From: Adiantum capillus-veneris
Lineage: Eukaryota > Streptophyta > Polypodiopsida > Polypodiales > Pteridaceae
Assembly: GCA_014529385.2 (NCBI GenBank)
Contig: CM043971.1
Span: 59,846,709-59,910,708 of the forward strand
Length of the DNA: 64,000 bases
Reading direction: 5' to 3'
Shown here: positions 45,439 to 58,640 of the stretch, piece by piece
How positions within the stretch are numbered: position 1 is the stretch's first letter
How the letters are laid out: each line of letters opens with the position of its first letter
Notes under the pieces: model-generated
Database searches by the model: none
What the model saw: only the letters and a program-made list of their open reading frames with translations
Told to the model about the DNA's origin: nothing
Translations under genes and position numbers: made by a program

Positions 45439-45639
45439 AGACCTACACATGCGCTCGTGCACACACACATACATCCATTTACGTGAGTATAAAACGTGCG
45501 TTCACACACACACACACACACTGAGTACCTTCTCTTCTTCTCTACTCCTTCTTCTGCAAATTGAACACATAACAATTATATATTTCAAGTATAAAACTCT
45601 TGGTTTTTGCATTCTTTTGGTTTTGTTAAGTGGTTGATA

Positions 45640-46499
45640 TAACTGGTATAGTGGTATTAGACGTATCATTACCAGTGCTACGAGCACCAGTACTAGCACT
45701 CGAAGTTTTTTGATTAGTACTAGTACTAGTATGCCAGTATATCTGTATAGCAGTTTTAGTAACAGTACTAGCACTAAAAGTTGGAAGACGAGTACTTGTA
45801 TCAGTATCAATATACATATCATTACCAGTGGAAGAATAGACGTATCATTACCAGTGCTACCAGCACCAGTACTAGCACTAGAAGTCTTTTGACTAGTACT
45901 AGTACTAGTATGCCAGTATATCAGTATAGCAGTTTTAGTAACAGTACTAGCACTAAAAAGTTGGAAGACTAGTTCTTGTACCAGTACTAATATACCAAAC
46001 CTGTATCTATACGTGTATACTGGCTCTCATCAGGACCCTTATAGAATTGCCTATTTCCTATCTCCAAGGGTAAAACCCCTGGTTTTAACATTGTTCAGAT
46101 ATTCGTGAAATAACAATATGTCAGGGAACTGGTAAACCATTAAACATGTATACCAGAAAAGTAATGAAGCAGTATCAGTACCAGTACTACCAGTGCTAGT
46201 ACTAGCACTGACAATTTTAGACTAGTACCAATACTAAGTATGCCACTTGGTATACCAGTTTAGAAGTATTGCAATTTCAGTACCAGTACTAGGAGTACTG
46301 GTACTAATAGTACTAGTACTAGTAGCACTAACTGATACCAGTACCAGTATACCATACCTGTATCAGTACCAATATACTAGCTCTTTGCAAGATTTATGGA
46401 ATTACCTATCTCCTATATAAGATTACTAGTTTATACACTTTTTTGGTATTCTCGACATAAACAATGTTTAGAAACCAGTTTGCCAATAAACCAGTATAG
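45640..46499. repeat. Minisatellite, left part (ACCAGTACTA-type)
   Basis: Short words ACCAGTACTAG/CTAGTACTGGT recur densely. A larger unit of 180 bases starting CGTATCATTACCAGTGCTAC appears at 45662 and 45842. It continues on the far side of the Mutator-like element. Confidence 0.9.
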
Positions 46500-46508
46500 C
46501 ATTATAAC

Positions 46509-46564
46509 GGGTGCTATCATTTAACGAGTAGTGAAAAGCGAGCGAGGTACAAAAGGCAAGCAAA
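46509..46564 (+). repeat. Left terminal inverted repeat of the Mutator-like element
   Basis: 56 bases from GGGTGCTATC to AAGCAAA, complement of 51428-51483. Confidence 0.88.
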
Positions 46565-47221
46565 AAATTGTGAGTGAGACAACATGTTGATTGCATTTTA
46601 TTGTTTCTTTAAAATTAGAGCCTTTCTATAGCCATTTTCTCCATGTGAAAAAAAATCTTTCTTTTGCATGGCCCCTATGTCATCTGCATCCTACTTGTAC
46701 ACACAAGTTACTTTGTATAAACAGCTACACATAGTGGTTTTTTAATTGATTTGCTAGATAGAATATGCTAAGATGTAACACGTCATATAGGACCATTTTT
46801 GCCCTAACTCACTTATAGTACCACTTTATCATCCTTAACTACAAAGTTATTGACTCAAAAGACAAGTGTGTTTATAGACCCTAGGTGGATGCATTATTAA
46901 GCTACATCTACAATAGTGTCTCTCACCTTACTTGTTTACATTAACAAAATGTTCACAAGAAATTAATCAATAAACTGGTCAAATTTGAAAAAAGAAATTG
47001 CAAAATAAAAGTCTTTGTAAAGCCTTAACCTTATCTAACAAAGTACAATACAAAATTACATTAAGAAAGAGTAGAGAAACATTACACATTAGTGATGACA
47101 CTGCAAAAGCTCCGTAATCAATTCAAAATGACATTATACTTGCTAATGGTTCATATGGAATCTGCTCATCTATCAAAATATTTCTTAAGGGTGATGGGAA
47201 GAACCAATTCTATATGCATCA

Positions 47222-47226
47222 TTCTC

Positions 47227-47287
<61 letters not shown>
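47222..47287. repeat. (TC)n microsatellite
   Basis: About 33 TC units inside the Mutator-like element. Confidence 0.95.
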
Positions 47288-47288
<1 letters not shown>

Positions 47289-48264
47289 CTAGCTCGAGAA
47301 AGAATCACATGCTAATTAGAAAAATATGTAAGCCATGAATTCAAAGTCAGACCATGATAAGTTACAAAATTTTTAGTCACCCTCTAGGACGAACAAAGTC
47401 CCTCCTAGAAGGTAAGTATCTTGTAATGTCAATCACCTTAGCATGCTCTCAAAAAATGTGAAAGGTTAGAGTGAGCGGACTAGGTGACACAAATGTGAAC
47501 CAATGGGGACGATACATAAAGTCCAAAAGGAAAATGAAGTTGTTAAATGTCCTATGGTGTTAAGAGTGGGGTAATAGTAATAGTGGGAAGAAAATTGAGA
47601 AGAGTCCAAGCATTGCTAGAACAGCTTTTTTGAGATTCAAGAACATTGCCATATACCAATTCATTGCAATGAAGACCACCTAAGATCCTAGAATGTGGTT
47701 CAAAAGGTTTTTCACTACGTAGGTAGTGTTTTCCATGGCCAACATTAAATGTGCCTACAGCATGTCATTGAAGAGTTGCATAGTTGCCCTACATCATAAG
47801 AGATTCAACCAACCGTACCATCAAGTTCTGAAGGGGCAAGATTATAATGAACTTGGTGGAGTCCTTCTTGAGGATCTTGTATGAGTTGGCCTCAGCATTA
47901 TAGCCCATTGCTAACATAGCCAAAATGATTGCAAAAAGCTCCCCCCATCACTTGCATGTCACCCACAATCATCCCTCCTCACTGGTTGTAGCAGCTAGCT
48001 TATGCAAAAGTACTAGAGCGATACACGTGCAGTCGACCAAAAGAGAGTGTAGGTCTCTCTATCTTTGTTGTTTTATCCCCTTGAGCTAGATTTTTTCCTC
48101 TTTTAGGCAAATATAACTATTGAAATAAAAAAGTGTGAGAACTAAAATGAGTGATGCATTTAAATCATATTATGGAATTTGCACTGCTCCTTTCAACTTG
48201 TGTTTCAAAATGCTACTTAAAAGGGCGCGATGACAATGCTATTCCTACCAGAGCTTTGTCTTGT

Positions 48265-48555
48265 GCTTAGAGACAAACTTTTGTCTTCACCCAAGGTGTG
48301 GTGGATAGCGTTTGGAAACGCAATCTGACTGTGGGTGGTGACGGTAAATGATTACTACAATTTCCAAAAACAACCTTTTGTCTTCACCAAGGGCTGGTGC
48401 CCAGCGTTTGGAAACGCAAGCTGAACGTGGGTGGTGATGGTACATGGCGGCTACGATTTCTAGAGACAAGCTTTAGTCTTCACCAAGGCCTAGTGGATAG
48501 CGTTGGGAAACGCAAGCTGATTGTGGGTGGTGACGATGTATGATGGCTGCGATTT
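48265..48555 (+). repeat. 96-bp tandem repeat, three units
   Basis: TTGTCTTCACC..GTTTGGAAACGCAA..GTGGGTGGTGA recurs at about 48281, 48378 and 48474. A fourth, isolated partial unit lies at 49014-49065. The array immediately precedes the GC-rich open stretch. Confidence 0.92.
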
Positions 48556-48585
48556 CGACTCTTAAAAGGACCTGCATGGCTTGGT

Positions 48586-48834
48586 TTGACTGGCAGCTTC
48601 TTCGACCACCTGCAGATGCGCATCTTTGGCCCGCCGCCCCACGCTTGCACTCTCCACAACTTCAGCCTATATATTAATGATGTTGATCGGATCCTCCATC
48701 CATCGCTTGTTATGGATGTGGGCCATAGCTTCCCTGCAGTGTGGTTTGGCTACAACACCAGCTGCTCGAGGCCAGCATGCTTCTCCTTGCAGCCTGCGAG
48801 TGAGCCGCCATCCTCCACAACTTGTGTTTTTTGA
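48586..48834 (+). other. GC-rich open stretch in the Mutator-like element
   Basis: An 82-codon frame of clearly higher GC than its surroundings, with no recognised domain. Given its place inside a Mutator-like element it could be a captured gene fragment, but the protein is not identified. Confidence 0.3.
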
Positions 48835-50004
48835 TGATAGTCTCTACCTTACATTTGGCGGGCCATCATTGCGCTGAATCACAAATACAATATTCATTTC
48901 ATTTTTTTCCATTTATAACCACCTGAGAAAGTCAAGGAGTTGCTACTTTGACCAACTCATGCGCAGGTCTTCCCCCCCCCCGCCCCGGCCCCAAACTCCA
49001 TTCGGCCTCCATATGTCTTCACCAAGCCTTAGTGAATAGCATTTGGAAACGCAATCTTGAAGTGCCCATTCAATAGCTTCACAATCACCAGGAATTTGTA
49101 AGGGTCGGTGTTCCAAAGGTAGACAAGACTTTCCATGCTAGTACATAATAAAATGCTAGTACAATTATTATGTAATGCTGAATAATTGGACCGATCTAAA
49201 GTATTTTGACAGCAAGGCTACAAATTAGTGGATTTCTTATTTGACAAGGGGCTAGTGGCTAATTAGGATCTAATATTCAGCTCATGAATCGATCAACACT
49301 ATCAGCTTAGTAGATGCATAGTAATCATGGTACCGCATGACACCAAATAGAAGGAGCAAGAACTCAACATGCAATATATAAGTTAAATATTTGGGTTTAC
49401 GCAGCACTCTGCAAACCAACTAGGAATTAGCACCGTGTAGCTTGCCAATTATGCACGTTGCATGTTTGACATACGACATGGTAGATAGTTTAGTAGAGTC
49501 GTGGATAAACAAATTGAAGAAGGGGTGATAAGACAATGTCCCAAACAAACATTTTCCTAAGCAGAAACAAATTTTTGATATAGAAAATGACTACATTTTT
49601 CCCCACAATATTCCCATTTTAGGGAAATCGGCACTAAAATAAGAAAACTTTACATTTGAATTAAAATGTAAATTTTTATTTCATAGGTAAAAATCAAAAC
49701 CTAGCAAGTGCATTTGTATCTATTTTCACATTTTTGGAAAATTGGGAGTATCAAGGTGATGCTTTTAAGGACATGAGTGAGAATATAGACCAATGAGACA
49801 CCAAATACAAGATTGGAGGGAGGCACCATTGGGAAAACATCCAACATGGTGTTTATACAATTAAATAGTAGAAGGGTGAGCATATATATTGGTAGGCCGG
49901 TAGCTACACATGGCCCTTCAAGATGGTTGACAAATGAGGGACCTTTTTCCAATACTCCTTGAAATAGGCACACCCAAGAGGTGTAGATCTAGATAGAGGG
50001 ATAG

Positions 50005-50009
<5 letters not shown>

Positions 50010-50099
<90 letters not shown>
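50010..50099. repeat. (GA)n microsatellite
   Basis: About 44 GA units inside the Mutator-like element. Confidence 0.95.
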
Positions 50100-50100
<1 letters not shown>

Positions 50101-51427
50101 CTCCTCCTCTCTCACACTTTTTTTTGCTCTAGTATCCTTCTCGATGCCAACCTTGTTTCTCACCTTGTCATTTTCTAGCAATTTTAGATTAGAATGGAGG
50201 ATTTTGATTAGGTTTCAAATATGCTACTATCCCCCAAAAGATTCAAGATTTTTCTAGAATGGATGTAGTTCTGTCAATTTGGACCACATGCATGCAGCTA
50301 TGTAGTTTTATTTTTACTAGAGGAGCAAGAACATAGAATGGAATACCCTCCCCAAAAGAGGCTATACATTGTGCATTCCATATAGGGATCAGATGCAAAA
50401 AGGAGAAAAATTCTTACTAGGGACATCCAAGGGCTAAAAATAAGAGTGAAGTGTTGCTAAAGATTGTAAGTTACACTTAGCTAAACGTTCACAAATATCA
50501 TGTGGGGAAACCATTCATCACCTCCAAAGAAAAAGATCATAAATGTCATGCATTATTTGACTACCTCTAAAAGGTCTCTATAGACACCTATGTGAAAGTG
50601 GTCCAAACGTGAGATAGGATTGTATTCAATGCTTGATTCAAAAGCGAGCTTGTAAGAGCAATTGAAAGTGCCACTAATAGGTGAAATTTTCCAATCATCC
50701 CATCACTTTGAAACAAAAGTATGAAATGTTTTTACTTAGGTTCAAGACAAGCGTTACACATCAAAATGTATCAGTTTCTCCTTTGTACTTCTTAAAGGCA
50801 TGATGAACACACAACTTGTATAATACTCCAAATGTAAGTGACTTTCTTCTCATGTATTCTTGTGGATTTCGATGTTGTCATTCTTGGTTGGTATTTTCAA
50901 CAGTATACTCCTACTTGCGTTTATGATGTCATTATCGTTGATAAACAATATATTTCCATTAATGAATTTATTACACTTGGCTCGCTTTAGATTCCAATCA
51001 TAAGGTTAGCTATATATGTCTCCAAAAATCTAGCTCATGTGGACTCACGTGGCTCATCTTTTTTCTTCTATAATGCTCTTGTAATCTTTTTTCCATGAGT
51101 TTAAGTGATATGTTTTTAAACCATTTTTAAAAAAAAATGCTAAAAATTTCTACAAGATTGTTGCCAATGGTTGAGGATTGAGGAATACAAATAGTCACTC
51201 TAAAAATAGGTGCTTTTGTTTTTCTCTTCAATTTCTCTAATATGTATCCCTAAGGAAAAACAACCATTTAACATAATGCATACATGTAGATGTAGTGTAC
51301 AAGAAAGATAATTTGCATATAAAGACCATGGACAAGTAGCAATTTTTTGTGAATGAATGTATGTATAAGAAATAAAAAAATTCAATAACCCTTGAAATGG
51401 GATTAAAAAATCCATCCCTCTATTGTC

Positions 51428-51483
51428 TTTGCTCGCTTTTTGTCCCTCGCTCGCTTTCCACCGCTCGTTAAGTAATAGCACCC
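51428..51483 (-). repeat. Right terminal inverted repeat of the Mutator-like element
   Basis: Complement of the left repeat; followed by the 9-bp duplication CATTATAAC. Confidence 0.88.
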
Positions 51484-51492
51484 CATTATAAC

Positions 51493-52440
51493 AATATAGA
51501 CGTGTAGCAGTATCAATACCAGTACTGCCAGTACCAGTACTAGAACTGAGAGTCTAAGACTAGTACCAGTACTAGTATACCAGTTGACCAGGATTGCAGG
51601 ACTAGTACTACCAGTATACCAGTACTGACATTGAAAATCTGAGATTGGTATCGGTACCAGTACCAGTGTATCAGACTGTAATAAGTTTGTTTAAAACGAT
51701 GTAATTGGCTACCAAAGTCTCTTGAAATTTTTCTTTCAATTATAAGGTTACTTACACAAAAAGGTGCACCTATATGAAATGGATAACAACTAGTGTACCA
51801 ATTTACCAAGATAGCAGTACCAGTACTGGCATTGAAAATCTGAGACTAGTACCAGTACTAGTACTAGTATATCAGACTGTAAAAAGTTTGTTTAAAATGA
51901 TGTAATTGGCTACCAAAGTCTCTTGAAATTTCACTTTCAATTATAAGGTTACTTACACAAAAAGGTGTACCTATGTGAAATGGATAACACCTAGTGTACC
52001 AATTTAACAAGATAGTAGGATAGTAGTACTAGTACTATCAATACCAATACTGGCACTAAAAATCTAAGACTGGTACCAATACCAGTGTATCAGGCTGTAA
52101 AATTTTTGTTTAAAATGATGTAATTGGCTACCAAAGTCTCTTGAAAATTCGCTTTCAATTATAAGGTTACTTACACAAAAAGGCATACATATGTGAAATG
52201 GATAACAGCTAGTGTGCCAATTTACTAGGATAGTAGGATCGCAGTACCAGTACCAATATTGGCACTAAAAATTTGATATTGGTACCAATACCAATACAAG
52301 TATATCAAACTGTTAAAGTTCGTTTATAATGGTGTAATTGACTACCAAAGTCTCTTAAAATTTATATTTCAATTATAAGGTTACTTGCACAAAAAGGTTG
52401 TATCTTTGTGACATGGATAACAACTAGGATGCCCATGCAT
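51493..52440. repeat. Minisatellite, right part (about 195-bp units)
   Basis: ACCAGTACTAG-type words are embedded in a longer unit containing ATGTAATTGGCTACCAAAGT and CAATTATAAGGTTACTTACA, repeated near 51700, 51900, 52120 and 52330. The unit structure differs from the left part, so the tract was heterogeneous before the insertion. Confidence 0.9.
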
Positions 52441-54844
52441 CACCTTCATACAGAGCCAATGCTAACAAAATGTTGTGTTGTTTTTATGAGTGCAAGTGAG
52501 GGCTACTCTCTTTGGTTCAGCGTTTTTGGTGCTTTACTGCTTGGAAGATTGGCAATTGGTTTGAAGTTTGTGAAGGAGCTTCTTCCTTTTGGATGGGGTC
52601 TTTTGGATGTTATTCATTGGTACAAAATCAGGCTATCTAAGTTTGTTTTGTATAACATTAGGAAAAATATGAACCCTCTAGGGGCCCTTTGGGATTAAGG
52701 TTAATTAGAGGTCAGCCAATAGGAAGAGGGTGGTGGACACACTCTATACCCTCAAAAAAGTAGGGGGACAAGGTAGCCTTACACTTCTTAATTGTCTCTT
52801 ACCTAGTGAGAAGGTAAGGGAGGTGGCTAGGGGAAAGAGGGGGGGGGGGGGACCACTTTGACCTCTTTTCCCCCACTTTTTGGCCCGGATTTAAAAATAC
52901 ACTAAAAATTTCAAATTTCAAGTTTTCCCTCCTTAAAAGGTCCCCATACCTATTTCATGGTCAAAAAAGTATTTTTGACCTTCAAAAGTTAAAAACGTGC
53001 ACTAAAAAATCCAAAAAATTGATTTTTTAAAAAAACAAATCAAAACATCATTTTCACCCTCCAAAGTCTTTCCAAACCTATTCTATAGCTAAAAAGTGTT
53101 TTTCTCTCTCTACAAACCTTTTTCCAAGCTCTCCATTGCTGCAACAACAACATGCACCCCCTATAGTCCATCATTATCTCTCTGCTAGCTTTCTCCCACC
53201 TCCATTGTAGCACCAAGCAAGCTCCTCCTCCATCTCTTCCCCTTACCCACCACATAGTTTCACACCAAGTTAGCTCCTCTCCCTTCTCTCATCTCCATTA
53301 CAACATGAAACAAGATTCTACTCCTTCTACTTTCATTCACTCACACTACATGGAAACCTCTACTCCCGAAGGTGGAAAAAGTATGAGCTCACATGAGTTG
53401 CATACCACAACAATAGGAGGTGTGAATATCGCGTGGACATTGCAAGGGTTCATCTCCAACATAAAGATAGAATGGTAAGAAAACTACCCTTGTAGCTTAC
53501 ATTCAGAGCTTAACATCATCTCCATCTTTAAGTTTATCATGCTGGAGAGAATTAACCTCTTTATGGATTTCAGTGTTTAGGCTTGACACCTCATAACACT
53601 GGGTGGTGCTATTTTGTTGATGACTTTGGTGCGCCATCTATAGTTGTGTAGCATGTGATTTGAGTCTCACAATGTAAGTAAGTTGTGTTATCTATGGAGA
53701 GTCGTCAAAGATTTTTCTTGTAATTTATTCTTTGTATAATTGTCATTAGATAATTGGAATGATATCATTTTGTACTTTATAACTTTGTGCTCACATAATC
53801 TTTTGTTTACTTACAGATTCAACTTGTTTTAAGAGGACATGAGCAAGCAACCATGTGCAGAGATGGAAATCACTCTATTTTTGTTCCTTGAGGAACCTTT
53901 CACTACCATGTTAAAAGATTTTGATAAGAATAGTAGGTGTTTTTTAGAATCTTGAACCAATAGGGACTCGCTAGGAGCTCTCATAGAAGCCATCCATATA
54001 GTACTACTATCTTCCCTAGTGTCATAGACACACAAATACTCAAGTGTATATGAATATCTAGATGAGGAAGACAAATACTTGTAAGATAAGCCTAACAGCA
54101 ACAACATTGTCTCCATTTGTAATTATTTTTCATGAGGCTGGATTCCTCTATAAATGCAATATAAATATGTTTTTTTGTTAAATGGTGTCGCATTGAGTGA
54201 GAGTATTTAATTTAGATTACTGAAGTTTCATACAGATCTGAGAAATATTGTTTACTTTTATGGATATTTTGATTTGCCTGTACGATGATTCAAGTCACAA
54301 GTCTTAATCACTCCACCTTGAAGAAACTCAAGCAATATTTTGATTTCAGTTTAATCATTAATGGTTATTCTTATTAAATTAAAGTAGATCATAAACTTTG
54401 TCAAGATGTCCTCATTTGGGGATGTTGAATATATATCATTAGCAATGTTTCACAAGAACACTAGGTGGACACAAGGAAGTAAAAATTGGCTCCTTGTTTG
54501 GTCGATTTCTAGTGTTTAATGTTTAGTGCACAAGATTTGTGAGGCCGTTGACATGGGGAGTTCACTAAAGTATATGTAACATAGCACATGTGTTCAACAG
54601 AAGGGATTTTATATTCTTGTAAAGTTGTAGAAACATGTGTAGATAAGGCCTATAAGAGGTACTTTTAATCCATTCTAGTGAACGCACGTGATATAGGAAA
54701 ATTTTACATAGTGAATGCTCCGGACCTTTGAACACAAAGAAAGGGGGGGGAGGGGGGGGAGCTCTAATTACATCTGAGTGAAAAGAAGTGGAATTTGTAC
54801 TGTCGTGTTGCATAAAGATTTGCTTTCACTTAATCTAAAAAAAA
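52441..54844. other. Unassigned DNA
   Basis: No convincing gene. Contains a G run near 52838, pyrimidine-rich stretches at 53100-53300 and ordinary AT-rich DNA. Confidence 0.45.
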
Positions 54845-55630
54845 ATTGGAATGCAAAAAATGGGGTGGCCACAAGCGCGCGTAGTGAGCCATCCAAAACT
54901 GCTGGATGGGCCATATGTGGGCCCTTGTGGCCACCCTTTTTTTGTATAATTAGGCTATTGCTGCAGTCCAGAACCCTGGAAAAGATGAGATGAACCTAAA
55001 ATTGAACTTTTCAAGCACATTATGCCTTCCTTCAACTCAACTTACTAGTTCCCTGCACCAAAAGGGCAAATCACATTGGACAGTATAAAAATCTAGTCTC
55101 ATGCTGCATAAACATCTGGTTTAATCAAATATTAACATTCGTGCTCTTATAAGGGGCAGACAAGGCCATATAATGCAAAAAAAAGGGTGGCCACAAGGGC
55201 ACGCAGGTGAGCCATCCAAAACTGTTGGATGGGCCATCTGCGCGCCCTTGTGGCCACCCTTTTTTTTGCATAATTAGGCTATTGTTGCACTCCAGGACCT
55301 TGGAAAAGGTGAGATGAATGTAAAATTTAACTTTTCAAGCACATTATGCCTTCCTTCAACTCAACTTACTAGTTCCCTGCACCAAAAGGCCAAATCACAT
55401 TGGTTAATATAAAAATCTAGTCTCATGCTACATAAACATCTGGTTTCATCAGCTATTAACTTTTTTGCTATCCTAAGGGACAAACAAAGCTAGAAAATGC
55501 AAAAAAAAAGGGTGGCCACAAGGGCGCACAGATGAGCCATCCAAAACTGCTGGATGGGCCATCTGCGCGCCCTTGTGGCCACCCTTTTTTTGCATTTTCT
55601 AGCTTTGTTTGCCCCTTAGGATGGCAAAAA
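54845..55630. repeat. Tandem array of three hairpins (about 325-bp unit)
   Basis: Each unit has a palindrome of about 95 bases with arms GGGTGGCCACAAGGGCGC and its complement around GAGCCATCCAAAACTG, at about 54861-54942, 55178-55268 and 55504-55590. The linkers share GCACATTATGCCTTCCTTCA and CTTACTAGTTCCCTGCACCA. In the third unit the palindrome extends outward, with some mismatches, to 55461 and 55630. Confidence 0.92.
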
Positions 55631-57429
55631 TGTTAATATTTGATTTAAATTTAACTCTTCATGGCCAAAACCACTTAACTTAAAACACATGGATAAACCG
55701 AAAAGCCAAATCACTATGGAGACAATAGACACAACTCTTAATCATTTTGTCATTGCAAAGTCATCTGAAATGATGTGAGCCTCTACAACTTCTTGAACAG
55801 CCTCCAACGCTACTGCTTGTATTTTATACTGATTTCCATAGCTTTAAAGCACCTCCTTCACCGTGTGAGCATATTTTTGATGCATGGCCATGATTCAAGT
55901 GTTAAGTTTTTTTTTTTTTTTTAAAGTGTTGAACTTTTCGGTTGTTTTCAACAGCTTCTAGATTTCAATCGGCTCCGAATCTGTCTGGGCTTGTCTCACA
56001 TGAATTTGTTCATCTCATCGCGTTCTTCGACCATCATGTGATGAGAAAAAATCATATCTTGCTCGCATTCTCCAAAAATCAATGTGCAAGTTGACAATTT
56101 ATTTAAAAATGATGTAAAACATACATTTTTTACTTTTTTCTTAATCTACGGGCTCCAACGAGCATTAAAACCATGGAATCTGAAAATACTCAAAGAACCA
56201 TTGTTTTTTATTGTGATAAGGACTGTATTTCCTACATACAAAACTTTCCCAAAATCTCGCCCTAACACCTTCAAAAGTGGCTTTCAAGGAGTGTACTCGG
56301 TCAAAATTTGAAACTGAAGAAAAACAATCAGAATGAACTCCTAGACTGTGTATAAACTTTAGAATAACCAAAATTTCCTTCAAAAAAAAGTTATGCTAAA
56401 AATTTGAAAATAGCCCCCCATTGGACTCCCCACAACGATAGAAGTCAAAGGGTTCAAGGAGAGGTATGGTGTCACAAGTGCCTGGTGGGAATCTCATCGA
56501 GGTTTATTCCATCAAGATCTCTTGTACTTTATCATGTCTTCTCATGTACAATCTTACAAAAAAAAAATGATACTTTAAATGACTACAAATCTTATTTAAC
56601 TTATCAAACAATCTAAAATATGGTAGACCAAGAGTGCTCTTACACATCAACAAACAAAAAAGTCCAAACTTCTTCTCATTAACTTTGATAAACATACATT
56701 TGTGAACAACTTCCAAGGGGTAGTGCAGTCATAGTTCTTACATCCATTCCATGACATGGTATGCTCAAGGGGTGACCTATCATATAAAAATATCTCTGGT
56801 GGGGGTGCCCTCATGTTAGGAAAGGGTGTGCTACTGATGAAAAGTTGTTGTATTGTCCTACTAGGGATCTCTCCATGTTAGCATAGTGATTTTTGGTGTA
56901 GTGGGAGCCACATTGCTTGAGGAGAGCTTTGTGCCACCATAAAAGCTTCATGTTATGCTAGTTCCTTGAGCCATTCTTGCATTAGGATGAGATTACCCAC
57001 CTCTAATAAGGATGGATTTGAAGCACCTACCTGCAAGATGTAACAAAGAAGGCTGTTTTAGAGGAAAAGTGGTGACACTTGACCTCTCTAACCTGCACCC
57101 ACTATTTCTTGTAATGCCACTGTTTTGAGCTGAAGAGCTTGACATTCGTGCATCCACGAATGCAAAGAAGTACCTGCACCCATACACAACCAATTGCAAT
57201 AGCCTAACAAGCCTACTTCTCCCCTCCCAAGATATTAAAGAGCCATACACATTCGTCTCACCGACAGTATGACAATCTTGGGATGACCTCTGCTCACCCT
57301 CACGTGCGGCCTTCGGTGCAAACACCGCGGACAAGCAATATGTACACTTTTGTTGTGCGGAGTACATGGTGGTGGAGGGATACGATTTGTGATGTCCGTG
57401 AGCACCATGGCAGTTGTTGCGTGAGGAAG
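55631..57429. other. Unassigned DNA
   Basis: AT-rich, with no coding motif, tandem repeat or structural RNA recognised. Confidence 0.45.
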
Positions 57430-57635
57430 CAAAGAATGAAAAGAAAGAGGGGAGAGGGAGAGGGAGGAACATGGGAGGAGAGAAGGGGGCAGAGGGGGAG
57501 AGGGAGAGAGAGGGGAGGAGGAGGAGAGAAGGGGGTAGGAAGGGAGAGGAGAGGAACATGGGAGGAGAGAAGGGGGCATAGGGGGGAGAGGGAGAGAGAG
57601 GGGAGGAGGAGGAGGAAGGAGGAAGAGAGAACAAA
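57430..57635. repeat. Polypurine tract with 93-bp duplicated unit
   Basis: GGAACATGGGAGGAGAGAAG at about 57466 recurs at 57552 with the following GGGGGCA..GGGGAGAGGGAGAGAG. It is G-rich rather than simple GA and could form triplex DNA. Confidence 0.88.
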
Positions 57636-58640
57636 GGTTTTTTTTTTGGGGGGGATTTTTTTTTTGAAAAAGTGGACTTTTAGTGTTTGTAGGTTTAAAA
57701 AAATGTCAAAAAATGATTTTTTGATGTGTATATATGTTGGAAGAGAATTTTAAGTCAAAAATAAGTAAAAATAATTTTTTTGGAAAAAAGTCAAATTTTG
57801 GCTCTTAGTGACCCACGTTTTTGCTGATTTGACCACACCCCTTTACTCCCTTCACTTTCCAAAAGGTAGAGAGAGAAAGTGACCTCTTAGGTCCACATCC
57901 TACATGTGTCTAAAAAAAGGCTAGAAAAGTCTACTCAAAACTAGCTTCTTGAATGCCCTTGTCCCCTTAACCCTACACAACATTAGCCTTAATCCCTAAA
58001 AATTAGGATTCCTTACAAGGCCCATGCAAGGTTCATATTTCTCCTAATGATAAACCTTGTATTTATCTGGGTACCTTGATCTTTGAACATGTATATGTTT
58101 GTCTATGGGTAATATAAGTAAATAACTAAAACACACACACTCACACCCATGAGTACCTTCTCTTCTTCTTCTACTTCTCCTTCTTCTTCACGACAAAATA
58201 GACTCCTTTACTTTCACTTCACTTCATTGCACTTTCATTTCACTTTTCATGTATTATATTTATAAAATATATACATTAAGCACTTATAAAGAGTATATAA
58301 TTAAACAAACTGAACACATAACAACTATATATTTCAAATAACTAACCACTTAAAGAATAAGATATATATATTAAACTTCTATTAACATATACACTTGTGC
58401 TCACACACATACACACACCAGTTTTGTTCACACACACACACACACACACACACCAATTGGAGGCACTATTAGACTGCATTAAACGAAGTCCTTGAACCAA
58501 ACATCTAGAAATTAAAAGGCCCGTCAAATTCCAATGGCAAGCACAAAATTATAGTTTGTACATATTAAAAAATTATAATTTACCAATTTGAATGCAAGGG
58601 CAAAAAAGTTAAAGGATTATTAGGATTATGTGGAGCTCCT
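57636..58640. other. Unassigned DNA with (CA)n at 58428-58453
   Basis: A/T-run-rich; the CA tract has about 13 units. No gene recognised. Confidence 0.5.

Larger units (their letters stand above)
46509..51483. mobile_element. Mutator-like non-autonomous element
   Basis: Terminal inverted repeats of about 56 bases begin GGGTGCTATCATTTAACGAG at 46509 and are matched (reverse complement) from 51483, about 85 percent identical by eye. They share GAAAGCGAGCGAGG-type cores. A perfect 9-bp duplication CATTATAAC flanks it (46500-46508 and 51484-51492), the hallmark of the Mutator superfamily. The 4975-bp interior has no transposase, only microsatellites, a 96-bp tandem repeat and a GC-rich open stretch at 48586-48834. 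Confidence 0.88.

Noticed and set aside
48265-48555. Possible CRISPR-like or clustered repeats
   Set aside because: The repeats are contiguous diverged 96-bp units without unique spacers of fixed length, and the DNA is eukaryotic.
57235-57634. Pro/Ser-rich ORFs as an extensin-like gene
   Set aside because: They are the complement of a polypurine tandem repeat, without a signal peptide or conserved SPPPP blocks.
52691-57996. 15-bp inverted repeat GGGATTAAGG(T/C)TAAT at 52691-52705 and 57982-57996 as ends of a 5.3-kb transposon
   Set aside because: No matching flanking duplication and no coding support; it could be chance or one arm of a larger unrelated repeat.
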